This document shows, one piece after another, positions 35,319-47,083 of a stretch of 64,000 nucleotides of DNA. The notes beneath the pieces were generated by a model, which was not told the origin of the DNA, ran no database searches, and saw only the letters and a program-made list of their open reading frames with translations. Within the stretch, counting starts at the first letter, position 1. Each line of letters opens with the position of its first letter. The stretch is taken from contig JADLBU010000094.1 in NCBI GenBank assembly GCA_020847535.1, positions 19,689 to 83,688 of the forward strand. The letters run 5' to 3'. This stretch comes from Phycisphaerales bacterium. GTDB lineage: Bacteria > Planctomycetota > Phycisphaerae > Phycisphaerales > UBA1924. The translations under genes were made by a program, and so were the position numbers.

Positions 35319-36464
35319 ATGCGTGCAATCGTGCTCGGCGCCGGAATGGTCGGTTCGGTCATGGCCGCGGATCTCTGCCGCGACTTCGATGTCACGATCG
35401 CCGATGTCCGCGATGAGAACCTCAAGACCGCCCAGGATCGCGCAGCCCGCGCCGGCGGCAAGGTGACAACCCTCAAGGCCGACCTCTCCGACCCCGCCGC
35501 GATCACCAAGGCAGTCGCCCCCTTCGACATCGTCCTGGGTGCGCTCGCCAGCCGCATCGGGTTTGCCGCCCTCCGCGCTGTCATCGAGGCAGCCAAGAAC
35601 TACTGCGATATTTCCTTTATGGCGGAGGATGCCTGGGATCTCGATTCGCTCGCCAAGTCACGTGGCGTCACCTGTGTAGTAGACATGGGCGTTGCACCCG
35701 GCATGTCCAACCTTCTCGCCGGCTACGAAGCCGCACGCCTCGATGCCTGCACCGAGATCGAGATCTACGTCGGCGGCCTCCCGCGCGAGCGATCCTGGCC
35801 CTTCCAGTACAAGGCCGGCTTCGCACCCTCCGATGTCCTCGAGGAATACACCCGCCCGACGCGCCTGGTCGAGCACGGCAAGGTCGTCGTTCGCCCCGCC
35901 CTCACCGAGCCCGAACTGATGGATTTCCCCGGCCTGGGCTCTCTCGAAGCCGTCAACACCGATGGCCTCCGCAGCCTCGCCGCGACCATGAAGGTCCCGT
36001 TCATGAAGGAGAAGACCCTCCGCTACCCCGGCCACTACGAGCTGATGCGCGTCTTCCGCGCTACCGGCCTCTTCAGCAAGGAGGCGATCGAAGTGGGGGG
36101 GCAAAGGGTGATCCCGCTCGAAGTCATCTCCAAGCTCATGTTCCCCATGTGGACCTACAAGCCCGGCGAGGAAGACCTCACCGTGATGCGCATCATCAAC
36201 CGCGGCACACGCGGCGGCAAGGCGGTGAAGGTGAGCTGGGATCTCCTGGACTTCTACGACAAGAACTCGCAGGCCACCAGCATGTCGCGCACGACCGCGA
36301 TCCCCTGCACCATCATGGCCCGCCTGGTCGCCGGCGGAAAGTTCAAGCGCCCAGGCGTCATCACCCCCGAGCTCGTCGGAAACGATGAGCCACTCATCCA
36401 GACCGTGCTCGCCGAGCACATGGCCCGCAACATCCACTACACCCGAACCGAGCAGCCGGCCTGA
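35319..36464 (+). CDS. Saccharopine dehydrogenase-like oxidoreductase
   Basis: The 381-residue protein begins MRAIVLGAGMVGSVMAADL, a Rossmann nucleotide-binding motif (GxGxxG variant). It continues with FDIVLGALASRIG, NYCDISFMAEDAW and VVDMGVAPGMSNLLAGYEA, as in the saccharopine/carboxynorspermidine dehydrogenase superfamily. These reduce or oxidise a C-N bond with NAD(P); the precise substrate (lysine, spermidine or another) cannot be told. ATG 35319 is preceded by GAGG. The reading that starts 90 bp earlier runs through the repeat and is rejected. The gene is enclosed by two CACAGAGG elements. Confidence 0.85.
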   Translation: MRAIVLGAGMVGSVMAADLCRDFDVTIADVRDENLKTAQDRAARAGGKVTTLKADLSDPAAITKAVAPFDIVLGALASRIGFAALRAVIEAAKNYCDISFMAEDAWDLDSLAKSRGVTCVVDMGVAPGMSNLLAGYEAARLDACTEIEIYVGGLPRERSWPFQYKAGFAPSDVLEEYTRPTRLVEHGKVVVRPALTEPELMDFPGLGSLEAVNTDGLRSLAATMKVPFMKEKTLRYPGHYELMRVFRATGLFSKEAIEVGGQRVIPLEVISKLMFPMWTYKPGEEDLTVMRIINRGTRGGKAVKVSWDLLDFYDKNSQATSMSRTTAIPCTIMARLVAGGKFKRPGVITPELVGNDEPLIQTVLAEHMARNIHYTRTEQPA

Positions 36465-36507
36465 GCCGCATCCCCCGCGCGATACCCCTCAAGCCAACCT
36501 CAAACCA

Positions 36508-36823
36508 ATCTTCACCACAGAGGCACAGAGAACACAGAGATCGAAACAGGAAAACAGGGATCAGAGATGGGGTAGCGCGTTGGCTGTCGGTGAGTGGTGC
36601 AAATGCTCCTCCTCTTCAGCCCGACGGGGCTGGGCGAACGTTGCCGGGGCGTGGAGCGAGCCCTGCGAGCGATATCCCCGGAATGCTCGCCAGACGCGAT
36701 CGCATCCCGAAGGGGGTGCTCGTGGCGTTCGCCGCACGAGCGCACCGCCGCCGAAGTTCCGGATGAATCCTCGCGTTTCTCTTCTCTGTGTTCTCTGCGC
36801 CTCTGTGGCGAGTCTTCCCGCCG
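36508..36823. repeat. CACAGAGG-armed inverted-repeat element, copy 2
   Basis: The left arm (CTTCACCACAGAGGCACAGA onward, about 36508-36560) and right arm (about 36773-36823, the reverse complement with changes) enclose about 210 bp. The interior carries a second repeat family (36613-36745). The 36465-37108 gap has no other recognised feature. Confidence 0.7.
36613..36745. repeat. Dispersed intergenic repeat B, copy 1
   Basis: The sequence starts TTCAGCCCGACGGGGCTGGG and runs through CGTGGAGCGAGCCCTGCGAG to CCCGAAGGGGGTGCTCGTGG. It matches 60788-60905 block by block with substitutions and small gaps, and has palindromic parts (AGCCCGACGGGGCT). It is nested inside a CACAGAGG element. Confidence 0.65.
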
Positions 36824-37108
36824 TGCAGTGTCCCGCATCATTCAACCCAGACCACCGGGCCGATCCCCCGCCCGGTGCGTTCTTGGGGGCCATCCGATTC
36901 TCCAACCCATCGGATCAGCTCCAATTCCGCCCGGTTCAGCCATATTCGAAATCCCGGAAGGGTTTTCAGGAATCACTTCCGGCGAACCGACGCGTCCGAT
37001 GCCCACACTGCGCTCGCGGCCGGGGAAGAACGACCCCTACCATCAGCGGCCGTGCCGCCGGGGGCGACGGTCAGCCCGAGCACCACGGCAGGCCACGGGG
37101 AGGCGACC

Positions 37109-38097
<989 letters not shown>

Positions 38098-38101
<4 letters not shown>

Positions 38102-39543
38102 ACAAGATCTTCTGGGTCGCGTGGCGCGAGTTCGCCACCACCGTCTTCACCAAGGGCTTCCTCATCGGCGTCATCATGACGCCCCTGATGCTCCTGGTCG
38201 TCATCGGCGCCATGGCCTGGCTCAAGGATTTCAAGGGCCCGCGCATCCACGGCACGGTCGCCGTCATTGACCAGTCCGGCATGGTCACCGCCGGCCTTAC
38301 CAAGCGCTTCAGCCCCGAGGAGCTGCAGAAGGAAACCGAAGCATCGGCCAAGCAGGCCGTCGAACAGATGCAGAAGACCCCCGTGGGCGAGGCGATGCAG
38401 GGTGTCCCCGGCGCCAACATGGAGCAGGCCGCCGGCATGGCCGCCTCCCAGATCGCCGCCGGCGGACCCCAGCTCGACCTCGAAGTCCTCGACTCCGCCG
38501 CCGATATCGAAAAGGAAAAAGAGCCCGTCAAGATCGCCGAGATCAAGGCCGAGGGTGAGGCCGACCCCAAGTCCGCCAACCCGCGCCTGGCGCTGGTGGT
38601 CATCCCCGCCGATGCCGTCAGCGTCAAGCCCGATGGCAAGTTCGGCGGCATCCAGGCCTACTTCGCCCAGCGCCTCGATGGTGAGATCGAGGACAAGATC
38701 GAGCGCCGCGTCCAGGAAGCCATCATCGATGCCCGCATCGAGAACGACAAGCGGCTCGCCGCCGCCGGCATGAACCCCACCGTCGTCCGCGACATCGTCG
38801 CCCGACCCGCCGTCGAATCCAAGACGCTCACCAAGAGCGGCGAGAAGAAGTCCCTCGGCGGCCTCACCATGCTCGTCCCCATGGGCTTCATGATGCTCAT
38901 GATGATCTCCGTGATGACCAGCGGCTCCAGCTTGCTGACCACCACCGTCGAGGAGAAGAGCAGCCGCGTCATGGAGGTTCTCCTCTCGGCCGTCTCCCCC
39001 ATGCAGCTCATGACCGGCAAGATCATCGGCCAGATGGGTGTCGGCCTCCTCATCCTCGCCGTCTACTCCGGACTCGGCGTCGGCTCGGTTGTATTCCTCC
39101 TCAAGCGCATGGACCTCATCAGCACCGAATCGCTGATCTACCTCGTCATCTTCTTCTTCATCGCCTACTTCCTGGTTGCCTCGCTCATGGCCGCCATCGG
39201 CAGCGCTGTCAACGACATGCGCGAGGCCCAGACCCTCATGACACCCGTCATGCTCCTCATCATGCTCCCCTGGATGATCTGGTTCGTCATCCAGCGGGCC
39301 CCCAACTCCCCGCTCGCCGTCACCCTCAGCTTCGTCCCCGGCATGAACCCCTTCATCATGGTCATCCGCCTCTGCGGCTCCGAACCCGTGCCCACATGGC
39401 AGATACCCGTCGCGATCGCCGTCGGCGTCGTCTCCGTCGTGATCGCCGCCTGGGCCGCCGCCAAGGTCTTCCGCATCGGCGCCCTCATGTACGGCAAGCC
39501 GCCGGATTTCAAGACCCTGCTCCGCTGGATCAGGATGGCCTGA
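38098..39543 (+). CDS. ABC transporter permease, NatB-like
   Basis: The 481-residue membrane protein starts with a membrane segment (FLIGVIMTPLMLLVVIGAMAW). A large extracytoplasmic domain (about 45-250) follows, with Glu/Lys/Gln-rich stretches. At least five C-terminal helices come after TVEEKSSRVMEVLLSAVSPMQLMTGKIIGQ, the ABC-2 family landmark. It pairs with the ATPase upstream. The last 21 codons and the bases after the stop (39481-39551) recur, diverged, at 42051-42121. Confidence 0.88.
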
Positions 39544-39551
39544 GCGATTCG
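39481..39551 (+). repeat. natB 3' end, copy A of a 71-bp direct repeat
   Basis: This is the intact 3' end of natB. It matches 42051-42121 at 61 of 71 positions without gaps. Many differences are silent codon changes (CTC/CTG, CCG/CCA, CGC/CGA, AGG/AGA), so the other copy derives from a related natB rather than from a recent local copying event. Confidence 0.85.
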
Positions 39552-39564
39552 TCCCGCCCGCAAC

Positions 39565-39594
39565 GGGCCCCAAGATCCTTCGATCTTGCGGCCC
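39565..39594. terminator. Strong hairpin past natB
   Basis: A 13-bp stem with one mismatch (39565-39577 with 39582-39594) has a CTTC loop, between the convergent stops of natB and the 39613 gene. There is no T-run; it may serve both directions. Confidence 0.6.
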
Positions 39595-39612
39595 ATGATG
39601 AGTCAAATGAGA

Positions 39613-41076
39613 TCAGTTATTCGGCGGCGTCAGGATGTCGTAGGGCTCGGCGTTGTAGAGGTTGATGGGGTTGTCATCCCACGTGCCGCTGAAGTTCTGA
39701 TACCACAGGTGGTACTTGAGGGCATCCTGTGCATCGACATCGTTGTCCTGGTCCATGTCCCCGTGGATCCAGTTGGCGCCCGATGTCGTCCCGGAATAGT
39801 CGGCATGCACCGCATCGAAGTCGGCCAGATCGTTCGAATCTACATCACCATCGCCGTCAAAGTCGCGGCGGTCCGGAAGCGTTCCGAAGTCGTACACGCG
39901 CTTCATGCACTCGACGAGCCGGATCGAGTTGGCGTTTGTTGCTGAAGGATTCGCGACATAGAAGACGAATCCATTCCTAGCCCAGTCCAACAATTCGACC
40001 GCGTCGTCCGGCAGTGTGTAGGCCACGCTGTAGTCAAGAATCGCGACCAGTTCGCTCTGCCCTCTGTCATCTACCGAGTCACTGTTGCTGTCACCAGCCA
40101 AATCCCACTCCGTCCAGGCGTCGTTTGATTGCAGATAGCCGGGAAATGCCATCGCCGGCGCTTTGAGTACCGCGGGCATGTCCAGGCTTCCGCCCAGCAG
40201 CCACGGGAAGGCCTCAGTGCCCAGCAGGTGCTGCGCAGTCGTCTCCGGACGGTACATCGGACTATGGGCGATCTCGATGAAGTCCTCGAAGGCGTTGAAG
40301 ATCACGTCTTCACCGTCATAGAACTTCTTGGAACCCGAGTCGAGCCAGAACCGGGTCACGCCAAGGTCATGCCACGGACCGATCGTCTCGTACATGATGC
40401 ACATGTCAACCGCGGAGAACGGGGATGGAAAGTCCGAGTACGCCGCCCCTTCGCAGGGATAGGCGTAGGCGTTGGGATTGCTGGTTCCGCAGAGGCCCGT
40501 GTGGCTGACTGTGCCGCCGTCGGAGGGCTCCATGCACAGAGTTGCCGGCAGCGCATTCTGGAACGTCCCGTACACCTCCACTTCCACGTTGCCCTTGGTG
40601 GTGATCCAATCCGCCAGTTGGTTCTCCAGTTCCGCGCGCTTGCTCGACGGCATGGGCAGCCATTGGGAACTCGAGACGTACTCGTGGTAGACGACCATGC
40701 CCGCGGGCAGGTAGAGGTTGAAGCGGCGGAAGCCGGTGGTGTAGTACCCTTCGAGCCTCGTGATCAGCTCCTCGACCCCATCGGATCCGGAACAGTTCGA
40801 ATCGTCAGCCTCATCGCACCACCACGCCAGCAGGCCCTTGGCGTTGCCCTCCGTGTTGGCGACGCAGAAGTGGGCGTTGCCCATCGCGATGTGAACACCG
40901 GGCATCCGGTTGGACATCCACGACAGATCCTGGATCCAGGACTCGTTCTCCTCAAGGTGATCGACAGAGCCATCCCCGTAGTTGGGACACTGCCAGATGG
41001 GCTGTGCCAGCGCGGAACGCGAGAGGAATCCGGCAAGACAAATAGCAACCACCGCCGCATGCATGATGCGAAGCAT
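39613..41076 (-). CDS. Exported protein with dockerin-like C-terminal repeats
   Basis: The 487-residue protein has a signal peptide (IMHAAVVAICLAGFLSRSALA) and a large domain with many Trp, Tyr and Asp residues that may be a glycoside-hydrolase-like barrel (FRRFNLYLPAGMVVYHEY, LGVTRFWLDSGSKKF). It ends in two Asp-rich loops, FDGDGDVDSNDLADFD and HGDMDQDNDVDAQDALKYH, of dockerin type I form. I cannot name an activity. GGAGGGA precedes ATG 41076. Its third-position GC bias is weaker than the neighbours', and it sits in the block bounded by two natB 3' ends. Confidence 0.8.
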   Translation of the reverse strand: MLRIMHAAVVAICLAGFLSRSALAQPIWQCPNYGDGSVDHLEENESWIQDLSWMSNRMPGVHIAMGNAHFCVANTEGNAKGLLAWWCDEADDSNCSGSDGVEELITRLEGYYTTGFRRFNLYLPAGMVVYHEYVSSSQWLPMPSSKRAELENQLADWITTKGNVEVEVYGTFQNALPATLCMEPSDGGTVSHTGLCGTSNPNAYAYPCEGAAYSDFPSPFSAVDMCIMYETIGPWHDLGVTRFWLDSGSKKFYDGEDVIFNAFEDFIEIAHSPMYRPETTAQHLLGTEAFPWLLGGSLDMPAVLKAPAMAFPGYLQSNDAWTEWDLAGDSNSDSVDDRGQSELVAILDYSVAYTLPDDAVELLDWARNGFVFYVANPSATNANSIRLVECMKRVYDFGTLPDRRDFDGDGDVDSNDLADFDAVHADYSGTTSGANWIHGDMDQDNDVDAQDALKYHLWYQNFSGTWDDNPINLYNAEPYDILTPPNN

Positions 41077-41155
41077 GAATCGACTCCCTCCGTGGCGCAA
41101 TGGAATAACGCACGCATCTCAGGCCCACGGCCAACTGAAACGCGGAGTTATCGTG

Positions 41156-41839
41156 TCAGGCCGGCAAGCGCCGCCGGCGCGATGCAACGAACAGGAACCC
41201 GCATACCCCCGCCGAGAAAGGAGCGGGGACGGTGATCATCGTGTCCGGTATGGTCTCGTAAGCCCACGCGATCGCCGTTGTATAGTCCTGGAAAAGGATC
41301 CACCCATAGTGGTATTTGCCGTTCTTCTTGACACGAGCTCCAAGGAACGCCAGCGTGTCGATCGCGGGTGTCCCCCCCTCAAAGCTTGGTGTGAATGGCA
41401 GGTGGTAGAAATAGACGCCCTGCCACTCCCATCCATGTGAGGGCGAAGTGCTTTCGCCCTCTGCATACTGACGAATCGTAATCGGCTTGATTGTCATGCC
41501 GTCCCAGATGAGCGTCTGCTTGATTGTGGGAACCTGCTCGGCATCGTTGTTTTGGTAGCCCTCGATGAAACTCTGCGCGGGTTCCGAACCAGATGAGTTC
41601 CAGCGGAACCATCTTCCGAACGACCCAGACCGCTGCTCGGTCGATTGGCTGGGCGGCTGGGTGATGTCAAGGAACGTGCCGAGAGCCCCAGTGCTCCCAT
41701 CAACCATCCGCTCCGAGAGCTTCCACTCAAACTCTCCGGCGGAGTTGTCGTAGATCACGACGGCGGCATCGGAGAATTCGGCGGTGATCCCGAGCAGGCC
41801 CGTGCCGGCGACCGCTCCGATAGTCCCGAGAAGTTTCAT
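41156..41839 (-). CDS. Exported protein with PEP-CTERM-like tail
   Basis: The 227-residue protein has a signal peptide (LLGTIGAVAGTGLLGITAEFSDA). A beta-rich body follows (VVIYDNSAGEFEWKLSERMV, HYGWILFQDYTTAIAWAYE). The tail VPAPFSAGVCGFLFVASRRRR follows the PEP-CTERM plan. GGAG lies before ATG 41839. An 11-C run (11 G on the coding strand) lies 54 bp upstream of the start. It shares the bounded low-GC block with the dockerin protein. Confidence 0.78.
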   Translation of the reverse strand: MKLLGTIGAVAGTGLLGITAEFSDAAVVIYDNSAGEFEWKLSERMVDGSTGALGTFLDITQPPSQSTEQRSGSFGRWFRWNSSGSEPAQSFIEGYQNNDAEQVPTIKQTLIWDGMTIKPITIRQYAEGESTSPSHGWEWQGVYFYHLPFTPSFEGGTPAIDTLAFLGARVKKNGKYHYGWILFQDYTTAIAWAYETIPDTMITVPAPFSAGVCGFLFVASRRRRLPA

Positions 41840-42050
41840 CTGGCACTCCCCATCCCGGCGGACCGAACGGCACGCCGCAGATACATACGCTACCCCCCCC
41901 CCCTGGCGGTTGCAAGGCAATTCTCTCTTTACGAGTTTCTTCACCGGTCCCGGGCGAGTCCTTGGGCGCCGATGGCCTGTAGGGTTCATCAATGTTCACA
42001 CACCCGCGAACAATACGAGTACACGAACCTGTGAAAAGCGGCTTGCGTAC

Positions 42051-42121
42051 GGCCTGATGCATGGCAAGCCGCCAGATTTCAAGACCCTGCCGCGATGGAT
42101 CAGAATGGCCGGAGCGATTCG
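42051..42121 (+). repeat. Diverged second copy of the natB 3' end, copy B
   Basis: Read in frame it gives GLMHGKPPDFKTLPRWIRMA, against ALMYGKPPDFKTLLRWIRMA at the true end of natB. The stop codon is lost (TGA to GGA). Nothing else of natB is present, so this is a remnant or an integration footprint. Confidence 0.85.
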
Positions 42122-42131
42122 CGGAGAAAAC

Positions 42132-43205
42132 CTACTCCGCGCCAACATCAGGACCTTCATCAGCGCCGACATCCGCACCCGGTGAAGCCTGGCTCGGCCG
42201 CACATCGTACGTGAAGTCCATGTCCACCTCGATCCCCGCCAGGTCCGCCGAGCCCGCATCATCGCGCTCGGTCCCGCGTATCACGATGTGATACCGCGCC
42301 TGCGCGTTCACCTGCCCCACCGGCTTCCGCGGGATCTCCACCATCTGCGACAGGACCGTCGGCCGGCCCTGGCCCACCGTCGTCATGCTCCCCTCGTTGC
42401 CATCCCCCGCGATCCGCTCCTCCCCGCACCGCACCTCCACCAACTGCACGCGCAGCTCGACCGATGTCCCCACCCCGACCCGGTCGATGCTCCCCCAGAT
42501 CACCGGTGTGATGTCGATCACCTCCCACGTCGCCTCATCGGGCCCGAGCACGGGGTTCACCCCGCACGTGAGCACAACCCCGTTCTGAAGGAACTGCCGG
42601 TACTGCGGGATCGTCGTCAGCTTCGCGTGCCACCCCGCCTCGATCAGGTCCCCGCGCTCCACGATCCATGGCCCCACCCACTTCGCCTGTGCCGCCAGCG
42701 CTCGCCCGATCGCCGCCCTGGCGATCCACGGGGATATCCGGTCCTGTGAGATGCGATCCGCAAGCTCCGCGAGCGCCTCGCGCTGGCGAGTCGCATCCGG
42801 CGAGTCCGCCATGATCACCAGCACCCACGAGGGCATTGCCTTCGTCAGTCCGCTGCGGCTCATCGCCGTGAACAACCCCGCGCTCGCCAGCACCGCATAC
42901 GCCAGCAGGCACACCGCGATCCCCATCATCCGCGGCCGCCGCTTGCGATTCCCCTCTTTGATCCGCGCTGGATCCGAGACTTCCTTCCCACACTCCGGGC
43001 ACAACACATCCGGCACACCCTCATCCGCGAACTCGCCCGCGCCGGGGATCCCGACCAGGTCAAACCCGCACGACCGGCACAGCGGATGATCATCCACCCG
43101 CCGGCCGCGCAGCCCCAACCAGAGCATGACAATCCCGCCAAGCAGCGCCACCGGCGCCAGGACCGATCCGACCAATAGGAGTGTGCTCAGAATCTCGTTG
43201 GACAT
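42132..43205 (-). CDS. Membrane protein with CxxC zinc-ribbon motif
   Basis: The 357-residue protein has an N-terminal membrane helix ([20 protein letters not shown]). Two CxxC pairs follow ([10 protein letters not shown] and LCPECGKEV) that can hold zinc, then a second helix ([20 protein letters not shown]) and an extracytoplasmic domain. The CGFDL-CPECG arrangement is a recurring planctomycete type of unknown function. The C-terminus is acidic. ATG 43205 begins at the first helix; longer readings run through non-coding sequence. It is divergent from trpB. Confidence 0.75.
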   Translation of the reverse strand: MSNEILSTLLLVGSVLAPVALLGGIVMLWLGLRGRRVDDHPLCRSCGFDLVGIPGAGEFADEGVPDVLCPECGKEVSDPARIKEGNRKRRPRMMGIAVCLLAYAVLASAGLFTAMSRSGLTKAMPSWVLVIMADSPDATRQREALAELADRISQDRISPWIARAAIGRALAAQAKWVGPWIVERGDLIEAGWHAKLTTIPQYRQFLQNGVVLTCGVNPVLGPDEATWEVIDITPVIWGSIDRVGVGTSVELRVQLVEVRCGEERIAGDGNEGSMTTVGQGRPTVLSQMVEIPRKPVGQVNAQARYHIVIRGTERDDAGSADLAGIEVDMDFTYDVRPSQASPGADVGADEGPDVGAE

Positions 43206-43363
43206 CGCCAATCCGCCGGCCCGCGATCTATCGCAACCCCCATGCCCCACCCATTCCCCCGACAGGCCGGCCGCCGCCGACGCCCATGGTACATGTTTCA
43301 CGCGCGCCGGTTCCGCAATCTCGCAACGGGATGCTCCCCGCCCCCGGCATACCGTTTCTCCGC

Positions 43364-44659
<1,296 letters not shown>

Positions 44660-44677
44660 CCGCTCAGCCCACCGGGT

Positions 44678-45508
44678 TCATTTGATCGCTTTCGCCCGCG
44701 CCAGCAGCGCCGCCTCATCCTTGTGGATGTACACCCGGTTTACCTCCACCCACCCGGCATGCACGTACGGCTGCGCTGCAAAGTGCGCTGTCAGCGTCTG
44801 GTCCCGCCCGTACGAGTTGTCCTCAACCAGCATCACCCGCGGCCGGAATCGCTTCACATCAAGCCCATCCAGCGCATCCAGCTCCCCACCCTCGACATCA
44901 AGCACCAGCACATCGATCGGCCCCTGGTGCTCCGCCAACAGCGAATCAAGGGTCGCCGCCGGCACGCTGACGCGCCGCTGGGTGTACTGCTCCTGCTGGA
45001 TCTGCCTCTGATGCTCACCGGGCTTGTCCAGGTATGACAGCATCCCCCCGAAGGCATCCTGCACGATCATGAACCCGACCGTCGGGGGCGCTCCACGCCT
45101 CGCCAGCGCTGAGTGCACCACCCGGCTGTGCGTCCGCCGCTTCCGGCACTCGTCGTACCGCTCCGGCAGGGCCTCGATCAGCAGCCCGTTCCACCCCGCG
45201 CATTCCAGCGCGTACGTCACCGAAAAGCTGTAGCCGTCGAACGCGCCGACCTCAATGAAGAACCCGTCGATCTGCCCGCCGAACAGGTTCCAGAGGTAAC
45301 TATCCTCCCCGAACTGCGAGCGGAACTCGACCGGGTATCGCGGCGCGCGGCCGGCCTCGCGCAGCTTCTCTCGCATCTCCAGTTCGCACACACGCTGCCG
45401 CGTCCATGTGAGCTGTTCTCCCAGGCGGCGAACCACCCGGTTGGTGGCGAGCAGTTCGGCCTCAAGCTGCTGAATCGGTACGGTCACGTCGATCCCCCTC
45501 TCGCTCAA
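44678..45508 (-). CDS. FkbM-family methyltransferase
   Basis: The 276-residue protein has an N-terminal coiled-coil-like segment (residues about 10-50). An SAM-dependent methyltransferase of the FkbM kind follows: FFIEVGAFDGYSFSVTYALE (motif I), GLLIEALPERYDECR, then IDVLVLDVEGGELDALDGL. Members methylate sugar hydroxyls or act on glycans. It follows the TPR-protein gene on the same strand by 46 bp, so the two may work together in glycan or glycoprotein assembly; that is inference. Confidence 0.85.
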   Translation of the reverse strand: MSERGIDVTVPIQQLEAELLATNRVVRRLGEQLTWTRQRVCELEMREKLREAGRAPRYPVEFRSQFGEDSYLWNLFGGQIDGFFIEVGAFDGYSFSVTYALECAGWNGLLIEALPERYDECRKRRTHSRVVHSALARRGAPPTVGFMIVQDAFGGMLSYLDKPGEHQRQIQQEQYTQRRVSVPAATLDSLLAEHQGPIDVLVLDVEGGELDALDGLDVKRFRPRVMLVEDNSYGRDQTLTAHFAAQPYVHAGWVEVNRVYIHKDEAALLARAKAIK

Positions 45509-45554
45509 TCACGCAAAAGCGCAGGTTCATATCCAGAGGGTCGGGCGCCCGCCG

Positions 45555-46913
45555 TCAGCGTGTGGCACGTGTGAGTCTGGTCACCAGCCCCGCCACATCA
45601 AACAGCCGACGCCACCGGATCAGCACCCGCAAGCGACGCAGCGGCGCATCATCCGGCGCTACCCGCAGCCCCTGACGCACCCAGTACCGCGCCCGCCACC
45701 ACTGCGACTGCTTCACGTACGCGATCGCCAGGTTGTGCATCGCCGGCACCAGCGTCCGGTCCAGCTTGAGCGCCGACCGTGCAGCATCCATCCCCTTGTC
45801 CAGGTGCCCCATCTCCAGAAGCGCCACGCTCAACAGGTGATGAGCCTGTGCATCGGTCGCGCTCGCCTCCACCAGCGTCTTGAAGATCTTGGTCGCATCC
45901 CCGCTCTGCCCCGCCTCGAGCAGCAGCACACCCAGGTCGTGCCGCGAGGCCGCATCGAACGAATCCGGCTGCGCTTCCAGCGCCCGCAGTTCGCTTGCGA
46001 GAATCTCCCGCGCCCGCTCCACATCCCGCCATGGCCGACGCGCCAGGAGCAGCTCGGCGATCCGCCGCCGCGCAGCCGGGAACGCTGGATCGAGCCTGTA
46101 CACCACATCAAAGTGTCGCAGCCCCGCCAGCGCCTGACCGGTTTGCAGCGCCAGCTCCCCCATCGCGTAATGCGCCTGTGCGTGATCCGGCTCGATCTCC
46201 AGGATCCGCCGCAGCTTCTCCTCCGCCTCGGGCAAGCGGTTCATCTCCCGCAGCACCCGCGCCAGCGCCAAAAGCGTCGGGATATCACCCGGATCACGCC
46301 GCAGCTCCAGCAGATACAACTGCCGCGCCCGTTCGTGCCGGCCGCTCGCCGAGAACGCATCCGCGAGCTTGGACTGTATCCCCGGCAACTCCGGATCCAG
46401 CCGCGCAGCCTCGCGCAGGCACCAAACCGCCCGGTCGTGCAGCCCGCGGGCGATCAGCGAATCGGCCATGCACGCGAAGATGTCCGCGCTCTTGGCATCC
46501 ACCTGCTGCGCCAAATAGAACACAACCTCCGCCTGCTCGTGCTGACCCAGACGCGAGTACGCCTCGATCCGATGCACGTACGCATCGATCAGATTGCTGT
46601 CCAGCGTGCTCGCCTGCTCGAACCACGTCAGCGCATCCTTGGGCTCATCCAGCCGCAGGTGGTTCACCCCGATCATCAGCGCTGCGTTGGCATCCGTCGG
46701 CGAGAGCGTCGAGGCTTCCTTGAACGATCCGATCGCATCTCGGAACCGCCCGCATGCCTCCAGCGTTAATCCAAGGTTGAAGTGCCACTCCGGCTGGTAC
46801 GGATCGAGCGCAATGGCATCCCGGAGTTCGGCCTCGGCCTCCTCCCAGCGCCCCGCCTCGTACAGGCGATGCGCTCGCTCGACATGATGCTCTGCGTCGA
46901 ACCAGTCCTTCAT
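45555..46913 (-). CDS. Tetratricopeptide-repeat protein
   Basis: The 452-residue protein is built of about ten TPR units (for example AEAELRDAIALDPYQPEWHF, DAIGSFKEASTLSPTDANAA, AEEKLRRILEIEPDHAQAHY). There is no signal peptide, so it is probably cytoplasmic. TPR arrays bind partner proteins. ATG 46913 is preceded by GAGGG. It is followed by an FkbM methyltransferase gene. Confidence 0.88.
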   Translation of the reverse strand: MKDWFDAEHHVERAHRLYEAGRWEEAEAELRDAIALDPYQPEWHFNLGLTLEACGRFRDAIGSFKEASTLSPTDANAALMIGVNHLRLDEPKDALTWFEQASTLDSNLIDAYVHRIEAYSRLGQHEQAEVVFYLAQQVDAKSADIFACMADSLIARGLHDRAVWCLREAARLDPELPGIQSKLADAFSASGRHERARQLYLLELRRDPGDIPTLLALARVLREMNRLPEAEEKLRRILEIEPDHAQAHYAMGELALQTGQALAGLRHFDVVYRLDPAFPAARRRIAELLLARRPWRDVERAREILASELRALEAQPDSFDAASRHDLGVLLLEAGQSGDATKIFKTLVEASATDAQAHHLLSVALLEMGHLDKGMDAARSALKLDRTLVPAMHNLAIAYVKQSQWWRARYWVRQGLRVAPDDAPLRRLRVLIRWRRLFDVAGLVTRLTRATR

Positions 46914-47071
46914 CTGCCCTCGTTCGGAGCCCAATCGCTCCTCATCTGCACTCGCTCGCCCGGCCGCTCTCTCACGACCCCTCCCGGAGTCGCCGGGGAC
47001 ATAACTCTAGAGATACGACCGATCTGCGACCATGCCCCCCGCCGGTCACCGCCCAACGGTCTAGCATTCGA

Positions 47072-47083
47072 TAGTGATCACTA
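47072..47083. promoter_or_regulatory. 12-bp perfect palindrome at a translation start
   Basis: TAGTGATCACTA spans the GTG start (47074) of the next gene. It could be an operator, or chance; the region between the two divergent genes is short (160 bp). Confidence 0.25.
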
